A DNA stretch of 64,000 nucleotides from Bradyrhizobium sp. 138 (GCF_023074075.1 NZ_JADPKT010000063.1:124001-188000); one strand, 5' to 3'; counted from the stretch's first letter, positions 54,266-63,042 are shown. Translations and numbers: made by a program. Notes: a model not told the origin generated them from the letters alone.

Positions 54266-55591
54266 CTAGACCTCATCGAACAGACGCTGTGAAAGTTTCG
54301 ATCTGATGTTGCCGGCGGGATCGAGCGATTTGCGGATCGCGTTGAAGCGCTGCAAGGCAGGATAACCCGCCGCGAAGGTCGCGCGCGACTGGCGTGCGTC
54401 TTTCGCCAGATACAGCCGTCCGCCCGCGGCGACGACCAGACGATCGATTTCGTCGAGGAAATTCAGGATGTCGCCCTTCACGGGGAAATCCAGCGCCAGC
54501 GTGTAGCCCGGCAGCGGGAACGACAGGATACCGTCGCCCTGGCCGAGCTTCTTGAGCACGGCGAGGAAGGAGGCCTCACCGCGCCGTGCAACGCGATCGA
54601 GGATCTCGCCGAGCACGGCGCGCGCGCCAGCTTCCGGGATTACACATTGGTGCTGGAGGAAGCCGCGCTTGCCATAGATGCGATTCCACTCCTTGAGGCT
54701 GTCGAGCGGAAAGAAATACGGATAGAGCGAGACCACATGGCTGCCGCCGGCGCGCCGCGCGCCCATGCGATAGTACAGCTCGTTGAAGGCGCGGACGCTG
54801 GTGCGGTTCAGCGTCATCGACGGCAGGTCGATCGGCACGCCGAGGGTGGAACGCTTGCCGACGGGAAATGCATCAATGCCATCGGCCAGCTCGTCTCTGC
54901 CCGCGTGCTCGCCGAGATAGATCAACGAACGGCCGAGATCACGCCCTCGTGCCACGCAGTCGATCCAGGCCACCGAATAGGTCGCAGCATTGCTCGCCTC
55001 AAGCGCGCGCATCGCGGCATCGAGATCGGACGCGGAGATCACCCGCTCGCGGATCCATCCGGTCTCGACCCGCCGCAGCCGCATCGTCGCTTCCAGGATG
55101 ATGCCGGTCAGGCCCATGCCGCCGATGGTCGCGAAGAAGGCATCGGAGTTCTGTTCGCACGAGGCCTCGATGACCTCGCCCTGCCCGGTGCGCAGCAACA
55201 GGCTGTCGACATAGCGGCCGAAGCCACCTTCGCAATGATGGTTCTTGCCGTGCACGTCGGCTGCGATAGCGCCGCCGATCGAGACGAAGCGCGTGCCGGG
55301 CACGACAAACGGCAGGAAGCCGCGCGGGCCAAAAGTGTCGATCAGGTCCGACAGCAGAACGCCGGCCTCCAGGCGGATGCGGCCCGTCACCGGATCGAAC
55401 CACCTGATCCGGTCGAAGCCAGTCATCGCGACGGTCCTGACGGCGCCGATCGCGGCATCGCCATAGGCGCGGCCATTGCCGCGCGCGACGGTGCCGGACG
55501 AGACGGCCTCGCCGACCGCCGCGAACGAGCGCGGACGCAGCACATCGCTATCGACGACCGGGAAGCGCCCCCAGCCGCTGACGAGGGTCAT
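54266..55591 (-). CDS. FAD-binding oxidase, DprE1-like (decaprenylphosphoryl-ribose 2'-oxidase)
   Basis: 441-residue FAD_binding_4 oxidase. The FAD-pyrophosphate region ARGNGRAYGDAAI, the IGGAIAADVHGKNHH segment with conserved His and the GMGLTGIILEAT motif are the hallmarks of DprE1. It oxidises the ribose 2'-OH. The C-terminal substrate domain follows. ATG 55591 (MTLVSGWGRFP) has a CGGAG site upstream. It is coupled with the DprE2-like gene. A UbiA-type partner is at 49-50 kb. Confidence 0.85.
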   Translation of the reverse strand: MTLVSGWGRFPVVDSDVLRPRSFAAVGEAVSSGTVARGNGRAYGDAAIGAVRTVAMTGFDRIRWFDPVTGRIRLEAGVLLSDLIDTFGPRGFLPFVVPGTRFVSIGGAIAADVHGKNHHCEGGFGRYVDSLLLRTGQGEVIEASCEQNSDAFFATIGGMGLTGIILEATMRLRRVETGWIRERVISASDLDAAMRALEASNAATYSVAWIDCVARGRDLGRSLIYLGEHAGRDELADGIDAFPVGKRSTLGVPIDLPSMTLNRTSVRAFNELYYRMGARRAGGSHVVSLYPYFFPLDSLKEWNRIYGKRGFLQHQCVIPEAGARAVLGEILDRVARRGEASFLAVLKKLGQGDGILSFPLPGYTLALDFPVKGDILNFLDEIDRLVVAAGGRLYLAKDARQSRATFAAGYPALQRFNAIRKSLDPAGNIRSKLSQRLFDEV

Positions 55592-55694
55592 GGTTTCGGC
55601 TCCGCTGCGGGCCACCCCGCTCCGGAAACTGCCTATCGGTCAAAAGCTTATTTTACGTTGAAGTCGCCGGTCCAACCGAGCAGCCCGACGCATA

Positions 55695-55715
55695 CCTCTC
55701 CCCGACGGGGAGAGG
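55695..55715. terminator. Hairpin between uppP and the DprE1-like gene
   Basis: Perfect 9-bp stem CCTCTCCCC / GGGGAGAGG with loop GAC, no T-tract. It shares its sequence with the 53377 repeat family. It may reduce read-through from uppP. Confidence 0.5.
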
Positions 55716-55739
55716 TCGAAACCGAGAGAAATACCTAGC

Positions 55740-56546
55740 CTACCGACCCAGCGCCAGCGCGATCAGGCCGAGCGTGCCGACGATGACGCGCCACCAGGCG
55801 AACAACACGAAGCCATGCCGGGTGACGTATTCCAGGAACGTCTTGACCACGATGATCGCGGTGATGAACGACACCACGAAGCCGATCGCGACGATGTTCA
55901 TGTGATCCATCGTCATCTCGGAGCGGTTCTTGTAGAAGTCGTAGGCGAACGCGCCGATCATGGTGGGGATGGCGAGGAAGAACGAGAACTCCGCCGCTGC
56001 GCGCTTGTCGGCGCCCAGGAACATCGCGGCGACGATGCTGGCGCCGGAACGCGACACGCCCGGGATCATCGCCACGCACTGCGCGATGCCGATATAGAGA
56101 TACATAAGCAGCGGAAACTTGGTGGCGTCATACTCGCGCGGCTTGAGGTCGAGCTTGTCGACCCAGAGCAGGACGGCGCCGCCGACGATCAGCGTGAAGC
56201 ACACGACCCAAGGATTGAACAGCACGCTCTTGATGTATTTGCCGGCAACGAGGCCGACGATCACCGCGGGCAGGAACGCGACCAGCACGCCGATCACGAA
56301 GCGGCGCGCATAGGCATCGCCCGTGAAGAGGCCGATGACGACGTCCCACAGCTTCCTGAAGTAGAGCCCGACGATCGCGAGGATCGCACCGAGCTGGATC
56401 AGAACCGTAAAAGAATCCCAGAATGCGCCCTCGCCGAGATGGAAGAAGCGCTCCGCGAGAAGCAGGTGGCCGGTCGAGGACACGGGAAGGAACTCGGTCA
56501 CACCCTCGATGATGCCGAGGATCACTGCCCGTATTACATCTGACAT
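55740..56546 (-). CDS. uppP: Undecaprenyl-diphosphatase UppP (BacA)
   Basis: 268-residue integral-membrane phosphatase with about eight helices that converts C55-PP to C55-P, recycling the lipid carrier for peptidoglycan and O-antigen. The two family motifs are visible: the Glu-rich GIIEGVTEFLPVSSTGHLLL near the N-terminus and PGVSRSGASIVAAMFLG in the centre. It is adjacent to genes proposed to use a polyprenyl-phosphate. Divergent from the GST gene. Confidence 0.96.
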   Translation of the reverse strand: MSDVIRAVILGIIEGVTEFLPVSSTGHLLLAERFFHLGEGAFWDSFTVLIQLGAILAIVGLYFRKLWDVVIGLFTGDAYARRFVIGVLVAFLPAVIVGLVAGKYIKSVLFNPWVVCFTLIVGGAVLLWVDKLDLKPREYDATKFPLLMYLYIGIAQCVAMIPGVSRSGASIVAAMFLGADKRAAAEFSFFLAIPTMIGAFAYDFYKNRSEMTMDHMNIVAIGFVVSFITAIIVVKTFLEYVTRHGFVLFAWWRVIVGTLGLIALALGR

Positions 56547-56715
56547 ATTTACGGTCCATTTCGGCTGGAAAAGCGGGGCTCTTCTCGCCTATTCGCCCCC
56601 ATGCCGCAATCGCAAAATGCGAAATCACGCCCTTGCTTCGCGGTTTTGAAGGACTAGTGTGGCGCCGCACAAACATTGATGGATTCTTAAGCACCATCAA
56701 ATAGTCAAAGGCTTC

Positions 56716-57408
56716 ATGTTTACGCTGTTTCATCATCCGTTCTGTCCGCATTCGCGCTTCATCCGCCTGATCGCGGGCGAATACGGGCTCGACCTGAAGC
56801 TGGTCGAGGAGCGCAGCTGGGAACGGCGCGAGGCGTTTCTGTTGCTCAACGCGGCAGGCACGACACCTGTGATGGTGGACGACGAGCGGCCCCCCATCCC
56901 GGGCGCGGCGATCATCGCCGAATATGTCGACGAGGCCTATGGCGCCGAAATGGGGCCCAAGCGCCTGATGCCGGATGCGACCTTCGAGCGCGTCGAGGTG
57001 CGCCGGCTGATGGCCTGGTTCAACGAAAAATTCTTCGAGGAGGTGTCGCATCCCCTCGTCACCGAGCGCATCTACAAGCGCTTCATGAGCGAGGAGAACG
57101 GCGGCGGGCCACCTTCGGCCGACGTGATGCGCGCCGCCAAGGCCAATGTGCGCTATCATCTGGCCTATATCGGCTGGCTGGCGCAGACGCGTAATTTCCT
57201 CGCCGGCGACCGGCTCACTTACGCGGATCTCGCCGCCGCGGCGCATCTCTCGGCGATCGACTATCTGGGCGACGTGCCATGGAGCGAGGACGATTCAGCA
57301 AAGGCGTGGTACGCGCGGGTGAAGTCCCGCCCGTCGTTCCGTCCGCTGCTGAGCGAATGGCTGGCCGGCGTGCCGGCATCGCGCACCTACGTGGACCTGG
57401 ATTTCTGA
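56716..57408 (+). CDS. Glutathione S-transferase family protein
   Basis: 230-residue GST. The thioredoxin-like N-domain begins MFTLFHHPFCPHSRFIRLIA, with a cysteine in the active-site region, and has the GTTPVMVDD cis-Pro loop. The helical C-domain contains AGDRLTYADLAAAAHL. The family conjugates or reduces with glutathione; the substrate is unknown. Its 3' end overlaps the region where queG starts. Confidence 0.9.
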   Translation: MFTLFHHPFCPHSRFIRLIAGEYGLDLKLVEERSWERREAFLLLNAAGTTPVMVDDERPPIPGAAIIAEYVDEAYGAEMGPKRLMPDATFERVEVRRLMAWFNEKFFEEVSHPLVTERIYKRFMSEENGGGPPSADVMRAAKANVRYHLAYIGWLAQTRNFLAGDRLTYADLAAAAHLSAIDYLGDVPWSEDDSAKAWYARVKSRPSFRPLLSEWLAGVPASRTYVDLDF

Positions 57409-58532
57409 GTTCCGATCCGGCTGAACTGAAAACGGCGCTTGCGCACGAAGCGCGTGCGCTCGGCTTCGACTGCATCGGCATCACCGCACCCGGCACGATC
57501 GAGAACGCGGGAAAATACTTCCTCGAATTCATCGCCTCGGGCGGGCATGGCGACATGGATTGGCTCGCCGCGCAGCCGGAGCGCCGCGTCGATCCGCGCG
57601 GCCTGTGGAGCGACGTGCGCAGCGTCATCATGCTCGGCGTCAATTACGGTCCCGACCAGGACCCGCTCGCGATCCTCGAACAGCGCACACGCGCGGCGAT
57701 CTCGGTCTACGCCCAGGGCGACGACTATCACGACCTGATCAAGAAGCGGCTGAAGGCGCTGGCGCGCTGGCTGGTTGCGACTGCGCCGTCGGACGTGAAG
57801 GTGTTCGTCGACACCGCGGCAGTGATGGAGAAGCCCTTGGCGCAAACCGCGCATCTCGGCTGGCAGGGCAAGCACACCAACCTCGTCTCGCGCGAATTCG
57901 GCTCGTGGCTGTTTCTCGGCGCGATCTACACCACGCTGGACTTGCCGCGCGACGATGCCGAGATCGATCATTGCGGCTCGTGCCGGGCCTGTCTCGACAT
58001 CTGCCCGACCGCAGCATTCCCCGCGCCCTACAAGCTCGATGCGCGGCGCTGCATCTCGTACCTCACCATCGAGAACAAGGGCCCGATCCCGCGCGAGTTT
58101 CGCAAAGCCATCGGCAACCGCATCTATGGCTGCGACGACTGCCTCGCGGCGTGTCCCTGGAACAAGTTTGCGCAGGAGGGACGCGAGGCCAAGCTCGCGG
58201 CGCGCGACCAATTGCGCGCGCCCGAACTTGCGGAGCTGGCACGGCTCGACGACGCCGCGTTTCGCGCGCTGTTCACGAAGTCCCCGGTCAAGCGCATCGG
58301 CCGCGACCGCTTCTTGCGGAACGTGCTGATTGCGATCGGCAATTCGGACGATGCGGCGCTGGCGTCGGAGGCGCGACGGTTGCTGGATGATCCGAGCCCG
58401 CTGGTACGTGGAGCTGCGGTGTGGGCACTCGGGCAGTTGGTGACGCGGGAAGAGTTTGACGCGCTCGGCGCGAGCGCGCTTGCCAACGAGCACGACAACA
58501 TCGTGCGCGAGGAGTGGCTCGCCGCTTCCTAA
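57357..58532 (+). CDS. queG: Epoxyqueuosine reductase QueG
   Basis: Cobalamin and two-[4Fe-4S] enzyme that reduces epoxyqueuosine to queuosine in the tRNA wobble position. The two ferredoxin-type Cys sets are CGSCRACLDICPTAAF and CDDCLAACPWNKFA, and HEAT-like repeats fill the C-terminus. The start is uncertain. ATG 57357 (391 residues) overlaps the GST gene by 52 bp. The homologous part begins near CTG 57405, which overlaps the GST stop (CTGA) and could be a rare CTG start. The frame is also open from ATG 57279. Probably co-transcribed with the GST gene. Confidence 0.9.
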   Translation: MAGRRAGIAHLRGPGFLSSDPAELKTALAHEARALGFDCIGITAPGTIENAGKYFLEFIASGGHGDMDWLAAQPERRVDPRGLWSDVRSVIMLGVNYGPDQDPLAILEQRTRAAISVYAQGDDYHDLIKKRLKALARWLVATAPSDVKVFVDTAAVMEKPLAQTAHLGWQGKHTNLVSREFGSWLFLGAIYTTLDLPRDDAEIDHCGSCRACLDICPTAAFPAPYKLDARRCISYLTIENKGPIPREFRKAIGNRIYGCDDCLAACPWNKFAQEGREAKLAARDQLRAPELAELARLDDAAFRALFTKSPVKRIGRDRFLRNVLIAIGNSDDAALASEARRLLDDPSPLVRGAAVWALGQLVTREEFDALGASALANEHDNIVREEWLAAS

Positions 58533-58579
58533 TGTGGCGACACTTGATTTCCCCGCGCGTTTCTTCAATCTCGCGCGTC

Positions 58580-59377
58580 ATGACAAACATGCCTTTCTTC
58601 ACCCGCGACGGCGACACATTCCATCCGACGGAAGTCGCCAACGGCCCGTGGGATCCGACATCGCTGCACGGGCGCGTCATCATCGGCCTGCTCGGCTTTG
58701 CCATCGAGGAGCGCCATTCCGGGCCTGAATTGGTGCCGGCGCGGCTCACCGTCGACATGTTTCGGCTGCCGACCATCGACAAGCCGATCGAAGTGACGAC
58801 GCGCTTGGTGCGCGACGGTCTGCGCATTCGGGTGGTGGAAGCGGAGTTCTTTTCCGGCGGCGTCAGCATGGCGCGCGCCTCGTGCCAATTGCTGCGGCGG
58901 ACGCAAAACCCTGAAGGCAATGTCTGGTCGCCGCCGAACTGGGATGCGCCGAAGCCAGCAGACATTCCGAAGCCGGCCGATCCCAGGCTCGGCATGAACG
59001 GCAAATGGACGACGCGTCCCATTGTCGGCCAGATGGGCTCGCTCGGTCCGCGCCGGCTGTGGATGAGCGAGGTGCGCGAGCTCGTTGCGGGCGTGCCGAT
59101 GACGCCGTTCGTCCATGTCGCCACCGGCGCCGATTTCGCCAGCCCGTTTGCGAATGCCGGCGACAAGGGGCTCGGCTATATCAACAGCGACGTGACGATC
59201 TATCTGCACCGTTTGCCGGTGACGAGCTGGATCGGCTTCGAGGTGGTGAACCATCACGCCACCGACGGCGTCGCGATCGGCGAATGCTGGCTCTACGACG
59301 AACAGGGCCCGATCGGCACAGCGACGGTCGCCGCGCTGGCGCAGCGCAAGCCGATGACGAATCCGTCGAAACGGTAA
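58580..59377 (+). CDS. Thioesterase-family (double hotdog) protein
   Basis: 265-residue protein with two hotdog-like halves, resembling the acyl-CoA thioesterase-like group. The N-half carries the helix HGRVIIGLLGFAIEE and LTVDMFRLPTIDKPIEVTTRLVR, and the C-half HRLPVTSWIGFEVVNHHATDGVAIGECWLYDEQGPIGTATVAAL in strand-turn form. The substrate is not known. ATG 58580 is used because the earlier frame (from 58514) overlaps queG. It lies 47 bp after the queG stop. Confidence 0.8.
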   Translation: MTNMPFFTRDGDTFHPTEVANGPWDPTSLHGRVIIGLLGFAIEERHSGPELVPARLTVDMFRLPTIDKPIEVTTRLVRDGLRIRVVEAEFFSGGVSMARASCQLLRRTQNPEGNVWSPPNWDAPKPADIPKPADPRLGMNGKWTTRPIVGQMGSLGPRRLWMSEVRELVAGVPMTPFVHVATGADFASPFANAGDKGLGYINSDVTIYLHRLPVTSWIGFEVVNHHATDGVAIGECWLYDEQGPIGTATVAALAQRKPMTNPSKR

Positions 59378-59385
59378 TCTGCCGA

Positions 59386-59853
59386 CTACGCCAGATGCCG
59401 CTGCATCTCCGGCCGCGCCTTCAGCTCGGCGCCCTGCTTGGCGACGATCTTCGCAATTCTCTCCGGTGCGAACTTCAGGTCGACGAACGCCGGCGCGGTA
59501 TTGGCGACCTCGTGATAGCCAGCGATCTGGCCCTCACGCAGCGTCATGATCGCGACGCCCTCGAACATCGCCCGCGCGCCGTTCGCGTCCGGCAGGGTTG
59601 ATTTGTAGCTGAAGGTGTAGCGCGCATAGAGCGTGGTACCGTCGGTGACGGGGTCATGCATGTCCCAGCGGAAATCGGTTGCCGTGCGATAAAACCAGTC
59701 GTCGATCATTTCGGCGATCTTCGCACGGCCTGCGAAGGTGCCGTAGAAGACGTCGTGATAGACGCCGTCCTCGGTGAACAGCTCGGCAAATGCGCGGCCG
59801 TTGCGCTGCTCGACCGCATCGCAGAAGGCGCGCAGCATCGCGGTGGTGGTCAT
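59386..59853 (-). CDS. NTF2-like / SnoaL-type protein
   Basis: 155-residue cone-shaped alpha+beta-fold protein. It starts with MLRAFCDAVEQRNGRAFAELFTEDGVYHDVFYG, typical of SnoaL/nuclear transport factor 2 proteins, which bind or isomerise small hydrophobic ligands. No function can be assigned. Convergent with the thioesterase gene, 8 bp apart, and 69 bp downstream of the alpha/beta hydrolase on the same strand. Confidence 0.85.
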   Translation of the reverse strand: MTTTAMLRAFCDAVEQRNGRAFAELFTEDGVYHDVFYGTFAGRAKIAEMIDDWFYRTATDFRWDMHDPVTDGTTLYARYTFSYKSTLPDANGARAMFEGVAIMTLREGQIAGYHEVANTAPAFVDLKFAPERIAKIVAKQGAELKARPEMQRHLA

Positions 59854-59922
59854 TGGCGTTGCTCCCTTTCACTTCATCGCCCGATCCTAGTCGGACGATG
59901 AAATCGAATGCTGAGCGACACT

Positions 59923-60735
59923 TCACCCGATCTCCGCCACCGCGGCAATAATGCGCGCGATGTCCTGCGGACGGGAGAGGCGGTGATCACCGTCCTGGAT
60001 CATGGTCAGCACGACGTCGTCGGCCGGCAGACGGTGCGTCAGCGCGAAAGCGTGCTGCCAGGGCACGTCGGGGTCCTGCGCACCTTGCAGGATGCGGACG
60101 GGACAGCCGAGATCGATGGCGCTGCCGAGCACGAGATGATTGCGCCCCTCCTCGATCAGGTTCCGCGTGATCGGATAGGGCGAGCCGTCGCCATAGTCCG
60201 ACGGCCTCATCGAGACACCCTTGGTCTCGATCTCTCGCTTCACTGCGGGCGAAAAATTCTTCCACATCAGCTCTTCGGTGAAATCCGGCGCCGGCGCGAT
60301 CAGCACGAGCCCGGCGAGCGAGGCCTTGGCTTGTTGGTTCTCTCGTTGGTTCTCTTGCCGCTTCTTGATCTCCCGCGCGAGCAGCAGCGCCATCCAGCCC
60401 CCCATGGACGAGCCGATCAGGACCTGCGGGCCCTCGCAGAAGCGCTCGAATACCGCGACGCTCTCCTGCAGCCAGCGCCCGATGGTTCCATCGGCGAAAT
60501 CGCCGCCGGATTCGCCGTGGCCGGAATAGTCGAACCGGACCATCGCACGGCCGTGCTCCCCGGCCCAGCCGTCCAGCGCCACGGCCTTGCCACCCTGCAT
60601 GTCCGATTTGAAGCCGCCCAGCCAGACCAACCCTGGGCCCTGTCCGGCGCGGCGGCGCACCGCGATCCTGCGTGCCAACGGGCCCTCGCCCACATCGATG
60701 AAGTCGGGCACGGTAGCGGAAATTGCATCGGTCAT
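59923..60735 (-). CDS. Alpha/beta hydrolase
   Basis: 270-residue serine hydrolase. Nucleophile elbow IGSSMGGW (GxSxG), oxyanion HG-type loop LVWLGGFKSDMQG and RFDYSGHGES, and a C-terminal GDHRLS with the catalytic His. It resembles ABHD10-like carboxylesterases. A 12-bp tandem duplication (60333-60356) inserts the charged repeat QENQRENQ after the AREIKKR helix. Divergent from infC. Confidence 0.87.
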   Translation of the reverse strand: MTDAISATVPDFIDVGEGPLARRIAVRRRAGQGPGLVWLGGFKSDMQGGKAVALDGWAGEHGRAMVRFDYSGHGESGGDFADGTIGRWLQESVAVFERFCEGPQVLIGSSMGGWMALLLAREIKKRQENQRENQQAKASLAGLVLIAPAPDFTEELMWKNFSPAVKREIETKGVSMRPSDYGDGSPYPITRNLIEEGRNHLVLGSAIDLGCPVRILQGAQDPDVPWQHAFALTHRLPADDVVLTMIQDGDHRLSRPQDIARIIAAVAEIG

Positions 60736-60984
60736 GGAACGTTTACTCTGGCTGTGGGGTTTGAGCTGTCCGGACGCACTCCGTCGCGTGGTCCGAACCC
60801 GGCATTGACCCTTTGGGACGCTTGCGGAAGGCAGGCAAGGTGTCTATGTCGTGCAGCGTGCTCAGGCGTGGCCAAAATGCCTCGCATTTGAGGGTTTTTC
60901 GCGTCCCGTACGAGCGACTTGCTTGCCGGCCAACGCATCTTCCTTCAAGATAGCCGCTTCTTTCACAACTTTGGAGAACCACCC

Positions 60985-61524
60985 ATTCGCCGTCCTAATA
61001 AAGCTCCGCCCGCTGCCAGCAAAGACGGGCCGCGCATCAATGATGATATCCGCAATGCGCAGATCCAGCTGATCGATCAGACCGGTGACAATAAGGGCAC
61101 GGTCGAGACCGTGGTCGCCATCAAGATGGCCCAGGAAGCTGGCATGGATCTGGTCGAGATTTCGCCGAATGTCAGCCCTCCCGTCTGCAAGATTATGGAC
61201 TACGGGAAGTACAAGTATTCGGCACAAAAGAAAGCCGCCGAAGCCCGCAAGCGGCAGAAGACCGTCGAGATCAAGGAGATCAAGCTCCGCCCGATGATCG
61301 ACGATCACGATTACGACGTGAAGATGCGCGCGATGCAGCGGTTCTTCGAAGAGGGCGACAAGGTCAAGATCACACTGCGCTATCGTGGTCGCGAAATGGC
61401 GCACCAGGAGATCGGCACCAAGCTGCTGGACAAGATCAAGACCGACGTCGCCGAGCTCGCCAAGGTCGAGCAGGACGCACGTTTCGAGGGCCGCCAGGTC
61501 GTCATGGTGCTGGCGCCGCGCTGA
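60985..61524 (+). CDS. infC: Translation initiation factor IF-3 (rare ATT start)
   Basis: 179-residue IF-3. The N-domain begins IRRPNKAPP, a linker runs about 75-95 (KKKAAEARK type) and the C-domain carries KIKLRPMIDDHDYDVKM and VRYRGREM-like KITLRYRGRE. It binds the 30S subunit and proofreads initiation. The start is read as ATT at 60985, preceded by GGAG at 8 nt, because the family sequence begins there and no in-frame ATG is suitable; ATT is the classic autoregulatory infC start. The open frame to 60919 upstream is unlikely. Confidence 0.95.
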   Translation: MRRPNKAPPAASKDGPRINDDIRNAQIQLIDQTGDNKGTVETVVAIKMAQEAGMDLVEISPNVSPPVCKIMDYGKYKYSAQKKAAEARKRQKTVEIKEIKLRPMIDDHDYDVKMRAMQRFFEEGDKVKITLRYRGREMAHQEIGTKLLDKIKTDVAELAKVEQDARFEGRQVVMVLAPR

Positions 61525-61553
61525 CGCGCAGCTCGTCAGGACTGGAGAGTTCA

Positions 61554-61584
61554 ACGGCCCGTCCGGATTTCCGGCGGGCCGTTC
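61554..61584 (+). terminator. GC-rich hairpin after infC
   Basis: ACGGCCCG...CCGG-ATTT-CCGG...CGGGCCGT, a 12-bp stem with one bulged T, 29 nt past the infC stop, followed by TTCGCATGT. A weak T-tract, but it lies between convergent genes and could serve both. Confidence 0.6.
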
Positions 61585-61589
61585 GCATG

Positions 61590-61994
61590 TCAGGTCCGCG
61601 TCGCCTGCCAGGTGCCGCTGCACTGGTCTCCGGAAATGAGCCCCTTCCACGAGCCGGCACCATTCACGCCAGCGAGCCGGCCGCCGCCGCTGGCATGGGA
61701 CGCGCCGACCGAGACCTGGACCGCGACAGCGCCGCCGCGATTGACCCTGCCGGAGACCCGGCCCCCGCCGGCGGACGAGACCCGGCTGCCGGCAACGGCG
61801 AACGGGACGCTGTAGCCGGAGCTGCAATTGCCCCGTGTGGTGGCGAAGGTGACATTCCAGACGCCGTCATAGCTGCCGACGCGGGCATCGGCAGTCGACG
61901 GCAGCGCTGCCGTTGCCAGCACGGCGAACAGCGCCAGATGGTGCGGGCGGACGAAATCGGTCAAAGACGAAAGCAATTGGGAAAAATGGGCCAT
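61590..61994 (-). CDS. Secreted small protein of unknown function
   Basis: 134-residue protein with a Sec signal peptide (hydrophobic LALFAVLATAALPSTADA, ending near residue 37). The mature part starts VGSYDGVWNVTFATTRGNCSSGY and ends GDQCSGTWQATR, with a Cys in each. Similar SYDGxW...C...CSGxW proteins recur as paralogues in Bradyrhizobium. The central part is a Gly-rich beta-like repeat. AGGA precedes the ATG. Function unknown; a beta-sandwich secreted or periplasmic role is only inferred. Confidence 0.75.
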   Translation of the reverse strand: MAHFSQLLSSLTDFVRPHHLALFAVLATAALPSTADARVGSYDGVWNVTFATTRGNCSSGYSVPFAVAGSRVSSAGGGRVSGRVNRGGAVAVQVSVGASHASGGGRLAGVNGAGSWKGLISGDQCSGTWQATRT

Positions 61995-62218
61995 TTTGGT
62001 CCTGCTCCGGGCAACATGGCTGGGAGATGAGGGGTGGCAACACCGAATAGTCGTCGAGCTAGTTCCAGTGGTTCATCGTTGCCAATGGGCTTGTCCTCTG
62101 GCATAAGCCCAGCCTTCATCGCCCGGCTGATTAAGGGCTGCCGTGGCGGTGTTTCGTGCGGGTTTCGCGCTTGTTCGTAAAACCTGAGCACAATCAACGC
62201 TCTAACGAGCATTTTGAC

Positions 62219-62252
62219 GGCCAGCCGCCTTCGCGGGCGGATCTCTGTGGCC
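62219..62252 (+). promoter_or_regulatory. Hairpin just before rpmI ribosome-binding site
   Basis: Nested stem: GGCCA/TGGCC outer (62219-62223 / 62248-62252) and CCGCC/GGCGG inner (62225-62229 / 62236-62240) with loop TTCGCG. AGGAG (62256-62260) and ATG 62267 follow. L20 represses rpmI-rplT translation through mRNA structure in other bacteria. This may be such a control site. Confidence 0.45.
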
Positions 62253-62266
62253 ATTAGGAGAGCCAA

Positions 62267-62467
62267 ATGCCCAAGCTGAAGACCAAATCGGGCGCTAAAA
62301 AGCGCTTCAAGGTGACTGCCACCGGCAAAGTGATGCACGCCCAGCGCGGCAAGCGTCACGGCATGATCAAGCGGACGAAGAAGCAGATCCGTCAGCTCCG
62401 CGGCACCCGCGTGCTGTTCAAGACCGACGGCGACAACGTCAAGAAGTACTTCTTGCCGAACGCCTGA
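62267..62467 (+). CDS. rpmI: 50S ribosomal protein L35
   Basis: 66 residues, very basic, standard for L35: KLKTKSGAKKRFKVTATGKV at the start, FLPNA at the end. A part of the large subunit. AGGAG ribosome-binding site, just after a hairpin. Followed by rplT at 81 bp, the usual order. Confidence 0.98.
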   Translation: MPKLKTKSGAKKRFKVTATGKVMHAQRGKRHGMIKRTKKQIRQLRGTRVLFKTDGDNVKKYFLPNA

Positions 62468-62548
62468 TCGCGTCCGCGATCACTGCCATCCGTGCCGCGC
62501 ATTTCCGCGGCAATCCGATAACCAAAGTCATCTCTGAAGGATTTCGTC

Positions 62549-62908
62549 ATGTCTCGCGTCAAACGCGGTGTGACCGCCCACGCCAAGCACAAGAAAGTCT
62601 ACAAGGCCGCCAAGGGCTTCTATGGCCGCCGCAAGAACACCATCCGCGCCGCCAAGCCGGCAGTCGAGAAGGCGATGCAATATGCCTTCCGCGACCGCAA
62701 GCGCAAGAAGCGGACGTTCCGCGCGCTCTGGATCCAACGCATCAACGCTGCCGTCCGCCCGTTCGGCCTGACCTACAGCCGATTTATCGACGGCATGGCC
62801 AAGTCCGGGATCACCGTCGACCGCAAGGTGCTGTCGGATCTCGCAGTCAACGAGCCCGCCGCGTTCCAGGCGATCGCTGAAAAGGCCAAGGCCGCGCTGG
62901 CGGCCTAA
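62549..62908 (+). CDS. rplT: 50S ribosomal protein L20
   Basis: 119 residues; binds 23S rRNA early in assembly. Starts MSRVKRGVTAHAKHKKVYKA and includes RAAKPAVEKAMQYAF and RKVLSDLAV. It may also control rpmI-rplT translation. It is downstream of infC and rpmI as in most bacteria. Confidence 0.98.
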   Translation: MSRVKRGVTAHAKHKKVYKAAKGFYGRRKNTIRAAKPAVEKAMQYAFRDRKRKKRTFRALWIQRINAAVRPFGLTYSRFIDGMAKSGITVDRKVLSDLAVNEPAAFQAIAEKAKAALAA

Positions 62909-62944
62909 GCCGTCCGCCACTGCGCTCTGCGCAGCGTTTCGCTT

Positions 62945-63000
62945 GTGATGGCCCGGACAGAGGCGCGTTTTGCGCCTTACTGCCCCGGCCGTCATCTCTG
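62945..63000. repeat. Palindromic intergenic element downstream of rplT
   Basis: Contains GGCCCGGACAGAGGCGC, a small AGGCGC-GTTTT-GCGCCT hairpin (62961-62977) and CCCCGGCC. It is related in style to the elements at 13629 and 14434. No gene here. Confidence 0.45.
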
Positions 63001-63042
63001 GCGCAAACACATCTCTCCGACGTGGAAGCCCGGCCAATCTAA

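Noticed and set aside
61961..62359. 132-codon frame before rpmI on the minus strand
   Set aside because: It covers the rpmI leader and first codons, with no ribosome-binding site or homology I recognise.
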